In this document: in pieces, positions 48,147 through 59,920 of the stretch | Layout: every line of letters begins with the position of its first letter | How positions within the stretch are numbered: position 1 is the stretch's first letter | DNA from: Cristatella mucedo | Lineage: Eukaryota; Bryozoa; Phylactolaemata; Cristatellidae | Direction: 5' to 3' | Assembly: GCA_009760855.2 (NCBI GenBank) | Contig: WPIO01000006.1 | Coordinates: 9,712,001 to 9,776,000, forward strand | DNA length: 64,000 nt | Made by a program: the position numbers and the translations under genes | Notes under the pieces: generated by a model | Database searches by the model: none | What the model saw: the letters and a program-made list of their open reading frames with translations, nothing else | What the model was told of the DNA's origin: nothing

Positions 48147-48205
48147 CTATTCGGCGCCCGGGCGAAGGTGATTCAGACCGAATTTACAACATGGCGTACG
48201 TAGCA
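48147..48205 (-). other. Candidate non-coding first exon of CDC42
   Basis: A minus-strand donor GAATAG|GTAAAG at 48147/48146 follows a CpG-rich block (GCCCGGGCGCCG). CDC42 needs an upstream leader exon because its start-codon exon begins one base before ATG. Joining here gives A at -3 of the ATG. The distance is 5.9 kb. The transcription start is not determined, and the choice rests only on the donor and local composition. Confidence 0.3.
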
Positions 48206-48849
48206 GCGAACTGTTTTTCATTGGTAGGGAAACCAGGAGAGCTGAACTAGCACGACATGGCTCTACAGGAAGCTCATATTATTATGAAAATTAATTCTCG
48301 TGAAAAATTATCTGTACAGTCATTTTCTGCTTGAAAATATGCTTTTCCAAAAACCAGCGGCCTTTGGCTCGCGTGAAAGTAGCGATTCCATTACAAACCG
48401 GTTAACTGACTTAAGCTCCTGCGGTGTGCCGAGAAGTTCCCAGAAAATGTAGGCGATTCGTGCTCTGGGTATTTCTTCCGGGTTTGTATCTTTTCCTTCT
48501 AATGATACTATTAGCTAACTCTGTGGTGGGAAATTCGTATCCTTACCGCAGAAATGAAAACAGCTTTACGGACGATCTGCTACAAGATCAAATTGAATGC
48601 CAACCTCCACTGTAAAAGCGCTTAGCTTTGAGCTATAAATCTGCATGGATATCAGCAGCCTCTTGCTCATGCACAAGTAAGGCTGGAAAATCCAATTCAA
48701 AATCGAACTGTTAGTGCAAGTCTATACCGAGCTAGAGGTTAGCTCGAGGCCCTGGTGACTAGGTTGGCGTGACTGATTAGAAATACTAGCCACATTCGGT
48801 CGCTGAGCGCCGGCGCTGGTGCATCGCGTCAGATAAGGGCTGTTTAAAG

Positions 48850-48995
48850 TTTGGCTGATTCAACAGCCTCATTTGTATAGCGGCAGAAGAGCTTTAAAGG
48901 CTATCACCACCACTTGCAGTGAGCAATAAAGTCTCACTGCAGGGCTCGAACCCACGACCTCGGTAGTGAAGTGCCGGTACCTTACCCCTGGGTCT
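48850..48995 (-). mobile_element. SINE family B copy
   Basis: Inverted: TTGGCTGATTCAACAGCCTC, CTATCACCACCACTTGCAGT and GGGCTCGAACCCACGACCTC. The head region is diverged (GTACCTTACCCCTGGG). Confidence 0.78.
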
Positions 48996-49394
48996 TGGCC
49001 CAGGGGGGCTGTCGGAGCGATCAGCACCTCGGCTGCAGATTTTCAATAGGGTAGCCTGATAAGAGTAGCGACGGGTTCCGCAGATATCCCCTGTAACTGC
49101 GGGTACTGCCGAGAGCCACCGACGACAGAACTTCCGCTCGAGAGCAGCTCCGGCTGCTTCAGCCTGGCTAGGTGCGTCCCTGATCAATGCTTGCTGCTCA
49201 CCTCTTGGGATCTCGTGGCCTATTTTCAGTGCAGAATTCTCGCTAGCTTAATCTGTAGCTGGGAAGCACATTCGTTTCGAGCCCTCACGCGTGAGCCTTC
49301 TGCAGTAGGTGTCCAGATTTTCACTTTCGAGAGGCATTCGAGGCCCACGAGGCCTCGCCTCGGCATCATTTCGCTGCACTACAATGGCTTGCGT

Positions 49395-49575
49395 CGCAGC
49401 TCTGCATAGGAGCTATCTCATCGTAGGAGTCATTGGTCGACAGTCACTCGGTGTACCTCTAAGGTATGGGCTACCCAAGGGAGTCCGATCGACGGCCACC
49501 TCTATTCACAATCTATATGTTCCACCTGGCCGACGTGATCATCAAGCAAATCTCGGCTTTCATTTTTATGCAGCT
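49395..49575 (+). mobile_element. L2-like LINE RT fragment, diverged
   Basis: Reads in pieces as GVPLRYGLP(K)G (from SSEVPLKYGVPQG), TIYMFHLADVI and LGFHFYA. Frameshifts throughout. Confidence 0.68.
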
Positions 49576-50069
49576 GTAAAGTCGCGTGTACACGGCGAGT
49601 CTTGCATTTGTCCTTTTCTATGTCCTGCTCTGTTCTTTGGTGCATACGTCACCAAGACTGGGGGGCTATCCACGACTTGTGGAAGACTAAACGAAGACTC
49701 GTGAGCTGAGCATGACTCAACTTCTTGGCCAAGACTGAGGCCAGACTGAACAATCGACCAATCATGGGCTGCCGTCAAGAGCACGCCCCCTTAATCGCTT
49801 TGTCAAAGCTTTCCACGAGAGTCCCTCTTTATGCGTCACTACGAGCTCGTCATATAGGAATCAGATAATGAGGCATCTGGATATAAGGGCGGCGGTGAAG
49901 CCAGGATTTTCAGGTAGGGAGGGGCAAGCCATGCCGAGTACGATAAACGTTATGGAAGTCATAAGCTGTTTGCTTGACACGTGAGTAGCGGATGCGCATA
50001 GACTTAAAGCATGCGATGGTCTTCCAGTCGTCGTTATTGCCGCCATTTCTGTCTCAAAATAATGTTAAA

Positions 50070-50414
50070 CAATAATGAAAATAAATTTCCACAGCTCCCT
50101 CAGAGAACTTAATCTCTTTCTAGAATCTGTACATATGCTGTTGAAGAACCACGTCAATATGATTAGTGATAACATATAAGGCGTCAGCACACAGAGGTCA
50201 ATTCGCAAGGACCCGGCAGATGCTTTGAGGAACAAATGCGTTTTAGTACCTGTTTAAATGCCGTCAAGTCAGTGGATGTTGTGATGTCAGTCAGGAGCTG
50301 GTTTCAGGCTTTGGGAACATGCAAACGAAAAGGCTCGGTCTCCAATGGACATGTCGTTGGTTCTAGAGAAAGCTAAACGACTTTAGCAAGAAGAGCTGGT
50401 GGTGCCTAGCACGA
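50070..50414 (-). mobile_element. L2-like LINE 3' fragment
   Basis: CTCCCTCAGAGAACTTAATC (stem-loop), CAGCACACAGAGGTCAAT and ATGCCGTCAAGTCAGTGGAT. It ends where the next inverted copy begins, so the two are tandem in the same orientation. Confidence 0.75.
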
Positions 50415-52335
50415 TTAATAATAATAATAATATTGCACTTGATAAAGCGCCCTCAGAGAACTTAATCTCTTTCTAGGCGCTTTACATTTGCTGCAAAGTG
50501 ATACGCAATAGAATAGTAAGTAAAATCATGCTTGAAAAACAAACAAAATGAATAACATGGTTAGGGGTTACATGCACTGGGTCAGCATGCAAATGTGGTT
50601 AGTGGCAGCATGAACAGTGTCAGCACGCATAAGCACATCGAGGACGAATCACAAGGACCCACTAAATGCTGTCCTAAATAGGTATGTTTTTAAGTTTCTT
50701 TTAAATGTGGTCAGGTCAGGGGATGTTCTGATGCAGGTCGGGAGGGAGTTCCAGGCTGTGGGAGCATACGAGCTAAATGCACGGTCTCCAAAGGATTTAA
50801 GGTTTGTACGAGGTATTTCTAGACTGCTGGATTCCGAAAAGCGAGTGGTACGATGCTTTGCCTGATGGGGGTAGTGTATCTGAAAGATAGGCTGGAGCCA
50901 TAGAATGAAGGGACCTAAAAGTGAGCGACAAAACCTTGAAGTCAATCCGTTGCTTGAATGGTAACCAGTGCAGGTCGGCGAGAAGTGGAGTATTGTGGCA
51001 ACTGCGACGCTCACGACAGACAAGCCTAGCTGCAGAGTTTTGCACCAGCTGCAATCGCCTGATCGCACATGCTGGTAGGCCAGTAAGCAGTGAGTTGCAG
51101 AAGTCGAGACGAGATGTCACGAATGCATGGACCAACTTGGACGTGGTATCCTTATCTAAACAAGCCCTAATTTTAGCAATGTTATGAAGCTGAAAATAGG
51201 CTGATTTGACTGTGGAGCTGATGTGGTCGTCTAACGAGAGGTCGCTTTGGAATATGACACCTAGATTTCGAGCTGATGCAACTGGAGATATGCTGGCAGA
51301 GCCAATTTTGAAAGTCAGCCTTTCCAATTTCTGAATAACACTAGGTTTGCCCATAACTAGTAAGTTAGTTTTATCATCGTTTAGTTTTAGAAAATTTGCT
51401 GCCATCCATGATCGGATGTCATCAATGCATGCAGCAAGTGAGTTGAGAGAATTTGAGGTGCTCGAAGGCTGGGAGGGATCAAAGCAAAGGTACAACTGAG
51501 TGTCATCCGCATAGAAGTGAAAGCCTAGATTGTGCTTGGCAATCACATCAGCGAGAGGGAGAGTATAAACGGTGAAAAGGACCGGACCTAGCACAGAGCC
51601 CTGAGGTACTCCATATTTTAGAGGTACTTCAGATGATCTTTGTCCATTCACGTCAACACTCTGGAGTCTCCCACTGAGATAGGACCTGGACCACTGCAGA
51701 GCAGTGCCAGTGATGCCCAGGCGAGATGAGAGGCGCTCTAGAAGTACTTTGTGATTGATGGTATCAAAAGCTGCCGAAAGATCGAGCAAAACAAGAAGAG
51801 ACACTCTACCCATGTCTGCATTCCTAAGTAGGTCGTTGTATACCCGAAGCAATGCTGACTCTGTGGAGTGATTAGCTCTAAAGCCAGACTGGAACTTACT
51901 AGCAAGGTGTGAGGTTTCGATATACGAGTTCAGCTGGTCTGCCACGACCCGTTCCAGTGTCTTTGATAGGAATGGTAGAAGGGAGACTGGGCGGTAGTTG
52001 CTGAAGTTCTCTTGGTCTAGTGTAGCTTTCTTGAGAAGTGGCCTGACTACAGCTTTTTTGAAAGGTGCTGGGACCTGACCTGAGGCTAATGACATATTAA
52101 TGATGTTGGTTATGCATGGCAGCAGCAGATCAATGCAACCTAGGAGCAGGACAGTGGGAATAGGGTCCAGTGGACTTGTTGTCTTCTTTGATTGAGATAC
52201 GAGCTTTAGGACTACGTCACTGGTGACCTGTTTAAATGCAGACATTGAGGCGCAGCCAGGAACCGAGGAACAGCATTCTAGTGGGAAGGTTGTCATCGCA
52301 GGGATGGATTCCCTGATTTTGTCTATCTTCTGCAC
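50415..52335 (-). mobile_element. L2-like LINE, 5'-truncated, best preserved copy
   Basis: From the (AAT)n tail and stem-loop at 50415-50490 through the 3' UTR to a long reverse transcriptase on the minus strand. The endonuclease and 5' end are missing. It serves as the reference copy for the other fragments in the window. Confidence 0.9.
50649..52335 (-). pseudogene. LINE ORF2 reverse transcriptase, one frameshift
   Basis: An open frame of 512 codons (52335-50797) carries the RT domain: NYRPVSLLPFLSKTLERVV, FRANHSTESALLRVYNDL, LVLLDLSAAFDTINHKVLL, VPQGSVLGPVLF, the catalytic FHFYADDTQLYL, and then the thumb region with LHWLPFKQRIDFKVLSL. The conserved end (FGDRAFSSYAPTAWNSLP and FKRNLKTYLF) is in another frame (51068-50649), so a single frameshift lies near 50850. 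The motif set places it in the L2/CR1 group of non-LTR retrotransposons. It is inactive because of the frameshift and the missing endonuclease. Confidence 0.9.
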
Positions 52336-52480
52336 AAAGAATCGTGGAAAGTGATTCGAATAGGTAGACTGGAGCGACAGACTGAAGGGACCTCAAAGTG
52401 AGTGACATGACCTTGAAGTCTATACTTCGCTGGATGGAGAGCCAGTGAAAGTCTATGAGAAGCTCGAGTCATGCCACGAA
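52336..52480 (-). mobile_element. L2-like LINE fragment joined to another copy
   Basis: GGTAGACTGGAGCGACAGAC, GAAGGGACCTCAAAGTGAGT and CCTTGAAGTCTATACTTCGC repeat the region near 50880-50960. It is a separate insertion of the same family abutting the truncated 5' end. Confidence 0.65.
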
Positions 52481-52675
52481 AACTTTGTACTGCCTTGTTA
52501 GGAGCCTCGGTGCCTGTGCGTGTATTGTATTCTTTTTATTATTCAAAAATTACTAGGAAATTAATTTCCAAAACCTCTAAGGGCCTTTCCATCTAACAGA
52601 TATCTTGGTGAAAAAGACCTATTTCAAGAGGAAATTTGGAAGTGTACTTGGTAAGAATGTTACTCACCTATGGAT

Positions 52676-52805
52676 GTAGTGTAATGTAATGTATATCCGT
52701 CTGTAACTCCACAAAATCACAAAGACCATGTGGGTGTTACGCAGGAGTTTTGTATAGCGCACTTACAGCCTAAGAGGCTTTCGGTTCGCATTCGGTAGCC
52801 AACAC
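52676..52805 (-). mobile_element. LINE family C 3' terminus with tail
   Basis: TGTAATGTAATGTATATCCG (inverted (ACATT)n tail), CTGTAACTCCACAAAATCAC and TGTGGGTGTTACGCAGGAG. It is a short 5'-truncated copy. Confidence 0.72.
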
Positions 52806-52843
52806 ACCATGTACACATCATGTGTGGGCATGCTATATTGCTA

Positions 52844-52995
52844 TGTTACTGTGTCTCCGGCGGCAGCAGCGCTAGTGAAGTCTCACGGAGACACGAAGAC
52901 ACGAGCGGGCGAACGTGAGCGGTGAACGAGACTCAAATCTCTATTCCCCCAACGGGTACATATATGAGCTAGGGGCTGACTCACCACAGATAAGG
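52844..52995 (+). repeat. Repeat E, copy 2 (LTR-like fragment)
   Basis: TGTTACTGTGTCTCCGGCGG, GTCTCACGGAGACACGAAGA, GGTGAACGAGACTC, GGGTACATATATGAGC and TGACTCACCACAGA match 9434-9585. Confidence 0.5.
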
Positions 52996-53029
52996 AAGGG
53001 AGTGCATCCGTGGTGAGTTACCGTGATGG

Positions 53030-53130
53030 GCCACATGCCCACATCAAAGGCCACACCGAGCCAACCGCCCAAACACTCGCCCACATCAAAGGCCGCACCG
53101 AGCCAACCGCCCAACCACCCGCCGAGAGCG
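53030..53130 (+). repeat. Two-copy tandem repeat, ~46 bp
   Basis: CCCACATCAAAGGCC, ACACCGAGCCAACCGCCCAA occurs twice with few differences, followed by looser CATCAAAGG repeats to about 53310. Confidence 0.7.
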
Positions 53131-53310
53131 GGGCACACACCAATGGCCGAGAAGCAACAGGCACACACAACGATATCCAACAGCCTTGGGACTCTTTCCT
53201 AGGCCCGCCATATGCCTGGTACTCATCAAAGGACCCACCCATAAATGCACATTCAAGCTCCAGGTCATAAGCAAACATCAAAGAGTAGCCGCCTAAATCA
53301 AAGGCCGTAA

Positions 53311-54229
53311 TTCAGTGGCTCGCCCACAAGCAGACATTAAAGTGCCAAAAAATAGCCAAAGCATAAACATCAAGCCACAAAAAGTATCGGCCTTGGAAGT
53401 GCGAAAATATGGACGAATTTTAGAATTAGCTCAGCTTTTGGTAGATCGCTGTGACACGTGAAGAAATTTTGAAACTTGAAGTCTTACTTAAAAGTCGGGT
53501 CAGCATGGTTATAAAATCCCGAGGATGTTCCCGAAGATATCGTTCAATATTTAACTCAGACCAGCTTCTCCAAACTCAGCATTGCTATTCATCTAATGCA
53601 AACCGTCACATTTTTAATCTCGATGTATGAGAGATCATTAACAAAGCTTAAAATAATAATTCTGAATTTAAGAGCCTCTACCAGTCTAGGAGGACTCTAT
53701 AGTATTGTTCTGCTGAATGGAGAAAGAGAAGAAATTGAGAAACCTGCATTAGAGCACACCATTGATCATTTTACATGAGCGAAAGCAAAAAATTCGCAGT
53801 TTTAACTTTCATGCAGAACCGAAATTTGTTAGTTAAGAGAATAACGCGCCTGAGCTGAATTTGTTTAGAAAATTTTATGGAAAGTTACTTAAAAGATGGA
53901 TGTCAGATGTTTGGACAGGGGTGCAATTTCAATGCGCAATTTATGAGCTATTTTTCGTGGAGACTCTTCTGCATTGGGTCTTCCTCAAAAGTCACGAATA
54001 TCTAGCACAATATCTTTGGAGTTGTTCTATTGCCAAACGTGTGAAATTTGCCTATCCCTTTGTGCTTAATGAAATAGTTAATGCCATCTGAAGAACTAAT
54101 TGATATATTTCATGTTGAAACTGAATGTCACGCTCTGCCAATCGTACAACGAGGTTCTACCGGTGTGTCGAACATATGCTAAGACTTCTATCAACAATCC
54201 TAGCTGCCTACTGAATTAACGACTTCAGT
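53311..54229. other. No gene recognised
   Basis: AT-rich intergenic sequence. Short plus frames at 53596-53778 and 53861-54091 have no motif. Confidence 0.35.
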
Positions 54230-54840
54230 AGTTCTTCATGCCGCTTTATCAGCGAATGCTTCTGAAAGTCGCAACTGGTAGGTCTTTCTGCCTCTGCAAT
54301 GAACCGCTTGCAGTTGGTGAAAACTCTGCAGCTAGTCTTGCTTGTAGCCAACGTCAAAGCTTCCGAAATGCACCTGTTATCTCCGACCTGCACTAGCTCC
54401 CCATCAAGCAGCGTGTTGACTTCAAGATTCTGTCACTAACTTGTTTTAGGCTCCTCCATATTTTTTGCTCTGGGCTACACATCAAAAACACCCCCCCCCC
54501 CATCAATACTCGCATCGTATCACCTGCTCGTTCGACTCAAGCCCTTTAGCTATGCCTCTAACCAACCACAAATCCTTTGGAGACAGTTCGCATGCTCCCA
54601 AACCAGACACTCACAATCGTCCGACCTCACGACATCACCTAACTCAACGGCATTTAAAAAGAATCTAAAACGGTTCTATCATTCATTACATTTACTCAGT
54701 CTACATGTGTAGGCTTATGCATGCCCACACTGTTAATCCTAACCAATTGGCATGCTTCTTTCATATCACATCTAAAGTGACTAAAAGACATTTAGTTCTC
54801 TAAGAGTTCTATATCATTGTTTAATTCTTATTACCTTCCC
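54230..54840 (+). mobile_element. L2-like LINE 3' part, diverged
   Basis: TTGCAGTTGGTGAAAACTCT (LQLVQNSAA region), CACTAGCTCCCCATCAAGCA (HWLP.KQ) and the diverged tail TAAAGTGACTAAAAGACATTTAGTTCTCTAAGAG in two blocks, then TTAATTCTTATTACC. Confidence 0.68.
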
Positions 54841-57214
54841 CTTTCTGACCAGGAGAGTCTGTATTAAGAAATAAAACTGACTTCATTGACGGAAAAATAA
54901 AATTGCTTGGGTGCTAAGCCTGAGAACTTTTTTCAGCCGCTCAGAAATAGCTCTCGCCTATAATGTCTTACCTGCAGTAATCAAGACGAATTTTTGGATA
55001 AAACTTAGCTATACTATGCTTGCCGTTTATAGACTGTTGGCGTAACATAGCGGCAACAAAATCAGTTGTACAGTGAATCAGGCAATTAGTATAATCACCG
55101 CTACATTTGTAACTTCACTAACGTGAAAATAGTAGAAATTAGATTTTCTTATTTACAAGATTGATGTATTAGCAATAACAACGACAATCGCTCGAACGAT
55201 TGGCATACTCGCTCGGACGCGGATAAAGATTAAGTACTCTGAGGTTGCTAGGCGAATAGAATATTTATAGGTTTGATTGGAGACACACTGCAAGCAGCAA
55301 TGGTGCGATCAAGACTTCACACGTCCAAGCTTGCACGTGAGTTTATGCAATTAATCATCTCGGAAACCCTGTCCCTTTCGAACGCTACGGAGCGGTAGAC
55401 GATCTTTGCCATTTCGCCGTCTGCAGTAAGTGCCGATGGAATCTGAGTTGGGCTAAAGGAACCCTCCACGAGTCTGGCTGAAGAATGGAGGTCGGGCCCC
55501 CGCGGCCGTTTAAGTACTACTTTTGCCAAGTCTGAGCGAGCCCCCTAATAAGCGCCCCGCTGGCCCCTAATCTGTGGCTGACGAGCTTCGGGGAGGAACT
55601 GCCAGACTCGACGGATTCTAGAGGCGTACGGGGGCTGCGCGCCTTCGGCGAATAGATTCAAGCGTTTCCCCTAATTCGGTCTATCTTTTCTTTTCGTTTT
55701 GCCTGGCCCTATTCAAGCTGCCGAGGGACCAACTTGCAATCTCGCGTACACGTTCAGTCTCGTTTTCGGCGGTGGGGAAGCTACAGAATTTTTTAAAGAG
55801 AATAATCAAGCATACTGTCAGAGGCGCTGACGAGGCACTTCTTTTTGGAACAAGTCTAATGAGGCTTTCCGACCGGAGAGCCTTCGGCGCGCAGCGTCAG
55901 GTCCTCAGCGTCGGAGTTCGGAGCTCTTTCAGACGGATGGAACTAAAGCGGGGAACATCCGGGCAGCTAGCCTAGGGCGCGAAGTGGCGACCAGCCCTCC
56001 CCAAGTACGGAATGACGGCTTTTATAAGGGCCAAAGAGCCGCTCTGGGATGCGCACTTTCGGGTGGGTATTTCCAGGCGCTTCTGCACTAGTAAGAGGTG
56101 GTTGACTTTTCTAGACGGGGTTGCATAAACCTGTCGGACAGAGCGCGGCCCGAGCGAGAAGCTTCCGCCTCTCCGAATGGATCTTCGCGTCTCTTTTGCA
56201 CGATGTTTAACAAGCTTCCGTGCCGCCCTGCCGTTGTGCGGAGATTCAGTTTCTCTCCTAAAAAGGGGCTGCAGCCATAATTTCAGGGGGGCAGACAGAT
56301 CCTTCGGATCCCCGTGCGTCTGGCAGCGCTGTTACGACCGCTAAACCCTCACTAGTTCAGGTAGCGGCACGACTCGTGCAATGTGCACAGACCTAAAGCT
56401 AGCAGTACGCCGATAAAAACACAGCGCTCGATATACTGCGCGCAGCGATGGAAGCAACGCCGTATTAGTAAAAGCACAATACTAGCCGGCATTATGCGGC
56501 TGATACACGCAGGTGACTTCCAGCCGACTCGCTAACAGGCTTGCTGCAGTTCTCGCTCAGTGCTAGACTCGCCGACCGACAGATTGTTGATCCAAGACGA
56601 TCGACTGCGGTCAGGCAAAATCATTATATATATATTTTTATTTATAAATACATATATAGTAGGCAGGTCATAAGTCACAATATATCGCTATCGTACATAA
56701 TCGTACATAATGCTGCTCCTTAGGATCGGCTTATCGCGGCTATTTCATAAGCGTCCTAATTCACACACTGCCGATCTCTCTCCCCCCCCCGCGTCCGCGT
56801 CGCAACTCCCGCCAGGATCATGCAGCTGAGCGAATCCCCTCAGAACCAGCCGGCAAACCACCGAACGCCCCAAGCCCCTCTGCTGCACGCCCAGCTGACG
56901 AACCGCAGAGGACAGCCGACGGCCCCATACGACTGCAGAATCTTGCCGGCAGCCGCCCGAGCTGATCCAATTCACTGCCCGCTGTACCTAAGCTGCAAAG
57001 CCTTTAGCCACAAACCCCGAAAGCCAGAAAGGGGCTGCCTGCTGACTTACAGACTACTCTCGAGGCCTTCGGGCGGCGTGCCCTAAGCGAGCGATACCAG
57101 GCGCATTTTGCCGAAAGAGGAGCAGTTTATTCTTAGTTGGGGCTAGAAAGGCTCCCCGAGTGGCGAGAGCTCGGCGCGCTTGCTCCGTGGCAACTTCCAG
57201 TGCGGACATAGTCG
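54841..57214. other. Unassigned, partly GC-rich unique sequence
   Basis: No gene recognised. 55.3-57.2 kb is GC-richer, with frames such as 56820-57086 (MQLSESPQNQPANHRTP...) that begin in a good start context but lack a family match or splice support. A short palindrome GGATCCTTCGGATCC-like (GATCCTTCGGATC near 56300) lies in it. It could contain exons of an unrecognised gene. Confidence 0.3.
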
Positions 57215-57400
57215 TTTTAATAATAATAATAATAATAGCAATAATAATACATTCGATATAGCGCCCTTAGGGAACTCAATCTCTCTCTGGGCGCTTTACA
57301 TTTGGTGCAAAGGAAGCACGATCGAATGGTTAGTGGCAGCATGCTCAATGACAACAGCCGTAGCGTGGTTAGGGGTGACGTGCACAGGGAAACTGTCGAA
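57215..57400 (-). mobile_element. L2-like LINE 3' end
   Basis: (AAT)n, ATAGCGCCCTTAGGGAACTC, AATCTCTCTCTGGGCGCTTT and CACGATCGAATGGTTAGTGG. A well-preserved terminus. Confidence 0.82.
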
Positions 57401-58109
57401 TTGCTCGAGTTGCTGAAGTGGCTGTTTCATATAAGCAATATCTAGCTTGCCTTCAGCCTTCCACTGGAAGCTATTAGGGAGGGGCTACAAGGCTCGGAGA
57501 GAACGACTCCGGAAGCATGTCGGATCGCCCGCCTTGTGCGCCGCCACTCAAATTCAACGCGATTGGACGGGAGGGAGGAAAGTGCGTCTCTACTCTTACT
57601 TTTAGTTGGGCTAAGCAGGCTGCTGAAGCGGCGCCGTCGGCGAGCGCGTCCAGCGTCGGCTTACGGTTTCTAGAGAGGGCTCTGATTTCTTTACTGCGAA
57701 TGGTCATCTTTAAAGAGTAGCTAAAGGGATCATTTTCCAACTCTGCGAGAATGCTTGAAGAGTTAAATTAACGCTTACTGTGTACAGTGGGGATTGCAGT
57801 AGTAGTTGATGGGGAGATAAAGAACTTTTACGAGTGTATTTCGAAGTGGGTGCTTTGATATTGTACCACGCCCTTCAAAGCACCGTTGCTGCGAAAACCC
57901 AGCATACGCCCCTGGTCAGAGGTACAACCCGAGACCGAATATGGGGTAGGAAGATTGCGTAGCGTCACCTAAAACTGAGCCACAGCCGGCTCTCGTACGT
58001 TCACACGGTTAGCGTCTTTTTAACCCGAGTCACCGAGCGTTTGGAACGATGCGCTGCTGAATGGAAGTAATGCCGAATATGATTTGCTCGTCGGGTCATT
58101 GTGGGGCGC
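57401..58109. other. No gene recognised
   Basis: Open frames on both strands around 57474-57740 overlap each other. Neither shows a known motif. Confidence 0.3.
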
Positions 58110-58205
58110 TCACGGCTTCCTTTGCAGCAAATGTAACGTGCCTAGAGAGAGAGAGATGATTTCTCTGAGGGCGCTAGCAAATGTTTTAGTATTGCTGTTT
58201 TTATT
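58110..58205 (+). mobile_element. L2-like LINE 3' tail fragment
   Basis: GGCTTCCTTTGCAGCAAATG, AACGTGCCTAGAGAGAGAGA, GATTTCTCTGAGGGCGCTAG. A tail-only copy. Confidence 0.75.
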
Positions 58206-58824
58206 CCATAAGGCGGCTTCGTTGCCGAAGCGCCGCAGAATGGCAAGCAAGGGGCGTCTATCCTACACTTATCTAAATCATCTTCTCTCCACAAAAAAAG
58301 GAGCATTTACCTTGAAAGAGATCGCATTACTGGCAAAGTCCTACCTCAATCGCAGCGAATTACTTACTTTTGCAAGCTCGATGCCAATAAAAAAAAGTTA
58401 CACGCTATTCCGCCCCCCCCCCGGGCAAAAACCCCCAAAGAGCACTGTTGGAAAAATAAAAGCACTATCTATGCACAAGCAATGGCCAGAATGGGGCCTG
58501 CATGTCTGGTCGCATGCCTCATGGTCGCTGCCTCACGTCGTTAGGAGCGCGGTCATTGTATGAGTAAAGAGGCATTTCGAGATCCATCTAGATCACCCTA
58601 GTCGACTAATCCTATTGGGAATTTCGTACGACATTGCTAGAATAAATGCCAAAGAACTCGACTGACCTCAAGGAGACTCGCTTTTACGAGAGAAAGTAGT
58701 ATCTCGGGCTAGGCGGCTCTATTCTCAGCCGCGGCGACGAGGGATATCGCAACAGGCTGTTAGGCCATGCAAGCGGGAGGGGCGAGAGCGGCTGGGAGTC
58801 GTCGGACGGACACGTCCAAATGCA

Positions 58825-58994
58825 TTAAGCGAAGACGGTGAGATTCCAGACGCGGCCCAGCAAACTATCAGCCGAATTAGAGAGCCTATACTTTTTTTTG
58901 TTGAGTTGCGTAGCGGTGTCTTCCGGTGGTGTCGCAGGTAAAGAAGCTTCCAAAGCTTGTAATCCTTCAGTAAAACGGTCCCAGGGCACTGTAT
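58825..58994 (-). CDS. Candidate terminal exon, unknown protein
   Basis: The acceptor-like AAGTCTTCTAG|AT is followed by 56 open codons ending TTCGCTTAA: DTVPWDRFTEGLQALEASLP...KKKYRLSNSADSLLGRVWNL. Composition is protein-like and compatible with a last exon. No family recognised and no partner exon found on the right. The plus strand is also open over the region (58838-59146), so the strand is not certain. Confidence 0.25.
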
Positions 58995-59617
58995 CTAGAA
59001 GACTTGGCAATGGCCAAACTTCAAATCTAATTCAATTTGCACTAGCTGCTTGCTCACCAGTCGAAAATATTGCATGCAAATTTGGTGCCGGTCTCAAACG
59101 CATTCTTTGTACATTAGAGAAAATTCCTTTGCGATACCTGAGATAGAAAACGTGTCGCCATTTAACGACAACATTTTTCGTAAATTTTCATTGTCGGTAA
59201 TTTGGCAACAGCTATTATTGTTCTAGCATGTTCTTCGCTAAGACAGCGAGAAATTCCCGATTCTTCCTAGAGTCAACGTAACCTACAATTAACCTGTATT
59301 ACTTACAAATAACCTGTAATTGCCCATGGACAAAGACTGCTGGACGTTGACGATAACGTCGTATACGATCGAATGACGTGAGCATATTTTTTTAAACATT
59401 GACTAAGTCAGCACTTCGATAAATCCACACAGGCAAAATCGCAGTAACGAAAGGCAGCACATTAAAAAAGCACTTAACATGTCAGCAACTAAGAGCAACG
59501 CCTTTTTGCTATGAACAGCCAATATAATACAGTATGCAGTCAGCCGGCTAATGCCGGACAGTGTGTACAGCCATGCACACAAGAAACTAAAGACTACGAC
59601 AAAAGAACAATGCTAAA

Positions 59618-59920
59618 ATGTTTGAAAGCTATAAACGACAACTAATGAGTAGATTTCACGCTCGGAATAGCACCACCGATCTTAGTAAGAAGCTCAGCTG
59701 CGAGTTTGCCACTGCACGACCAACATCTAGCCAGAGCATGGTCGATCTTTTGCTGCTTTGTCATCGTCAGCCTCCTTTCAGTAGGATGAGCACGAGCTTC
59801 GCTGGTACAGAGGGCCAGCCAGGAACCTTCGAGAAGTGCTTGGCCGGCTACTCTTCCTATGGAAGTGACTCTGCAGAACTCAAGCAGCGGCTGGCTTGGC
59901 AGCTGGTGAGCAGCCGGTAG
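59618..59920 (+). CDS. Candidate exon or small ORF, unknown protein
   Basis: 100 open codons from ATG: Ser/Thr-rich, with SKKLSCEFATARPTSSQSM and SSYGSDSAELKQRLAWQL, then a donor-like CAGCTG|GTGAGC near 59907. The middle and end have balanced codon use unlike the surrounding repeats. No known domain is seen and no flanking exon could be matched. Confidence 0.22.
   Translation: MFESYKRQLMSRFHARNSTTDLSKKLSCEFATARPTSSQSMVDLLLLCHRQPPFSRMSTSFAGTEGQPGTFEKCLAGYSSYGSDSAELKQRLAWQLVSSR

Noticed and set aside
58084-58563. 159-codon plus frame
   Set aside because: It starts inside a LINE tail and continues into sequence with C- and A-homopolymer runs. The later part (MASKGRLSYTYLNHLL...) is protein-like but has no motif or splice support.
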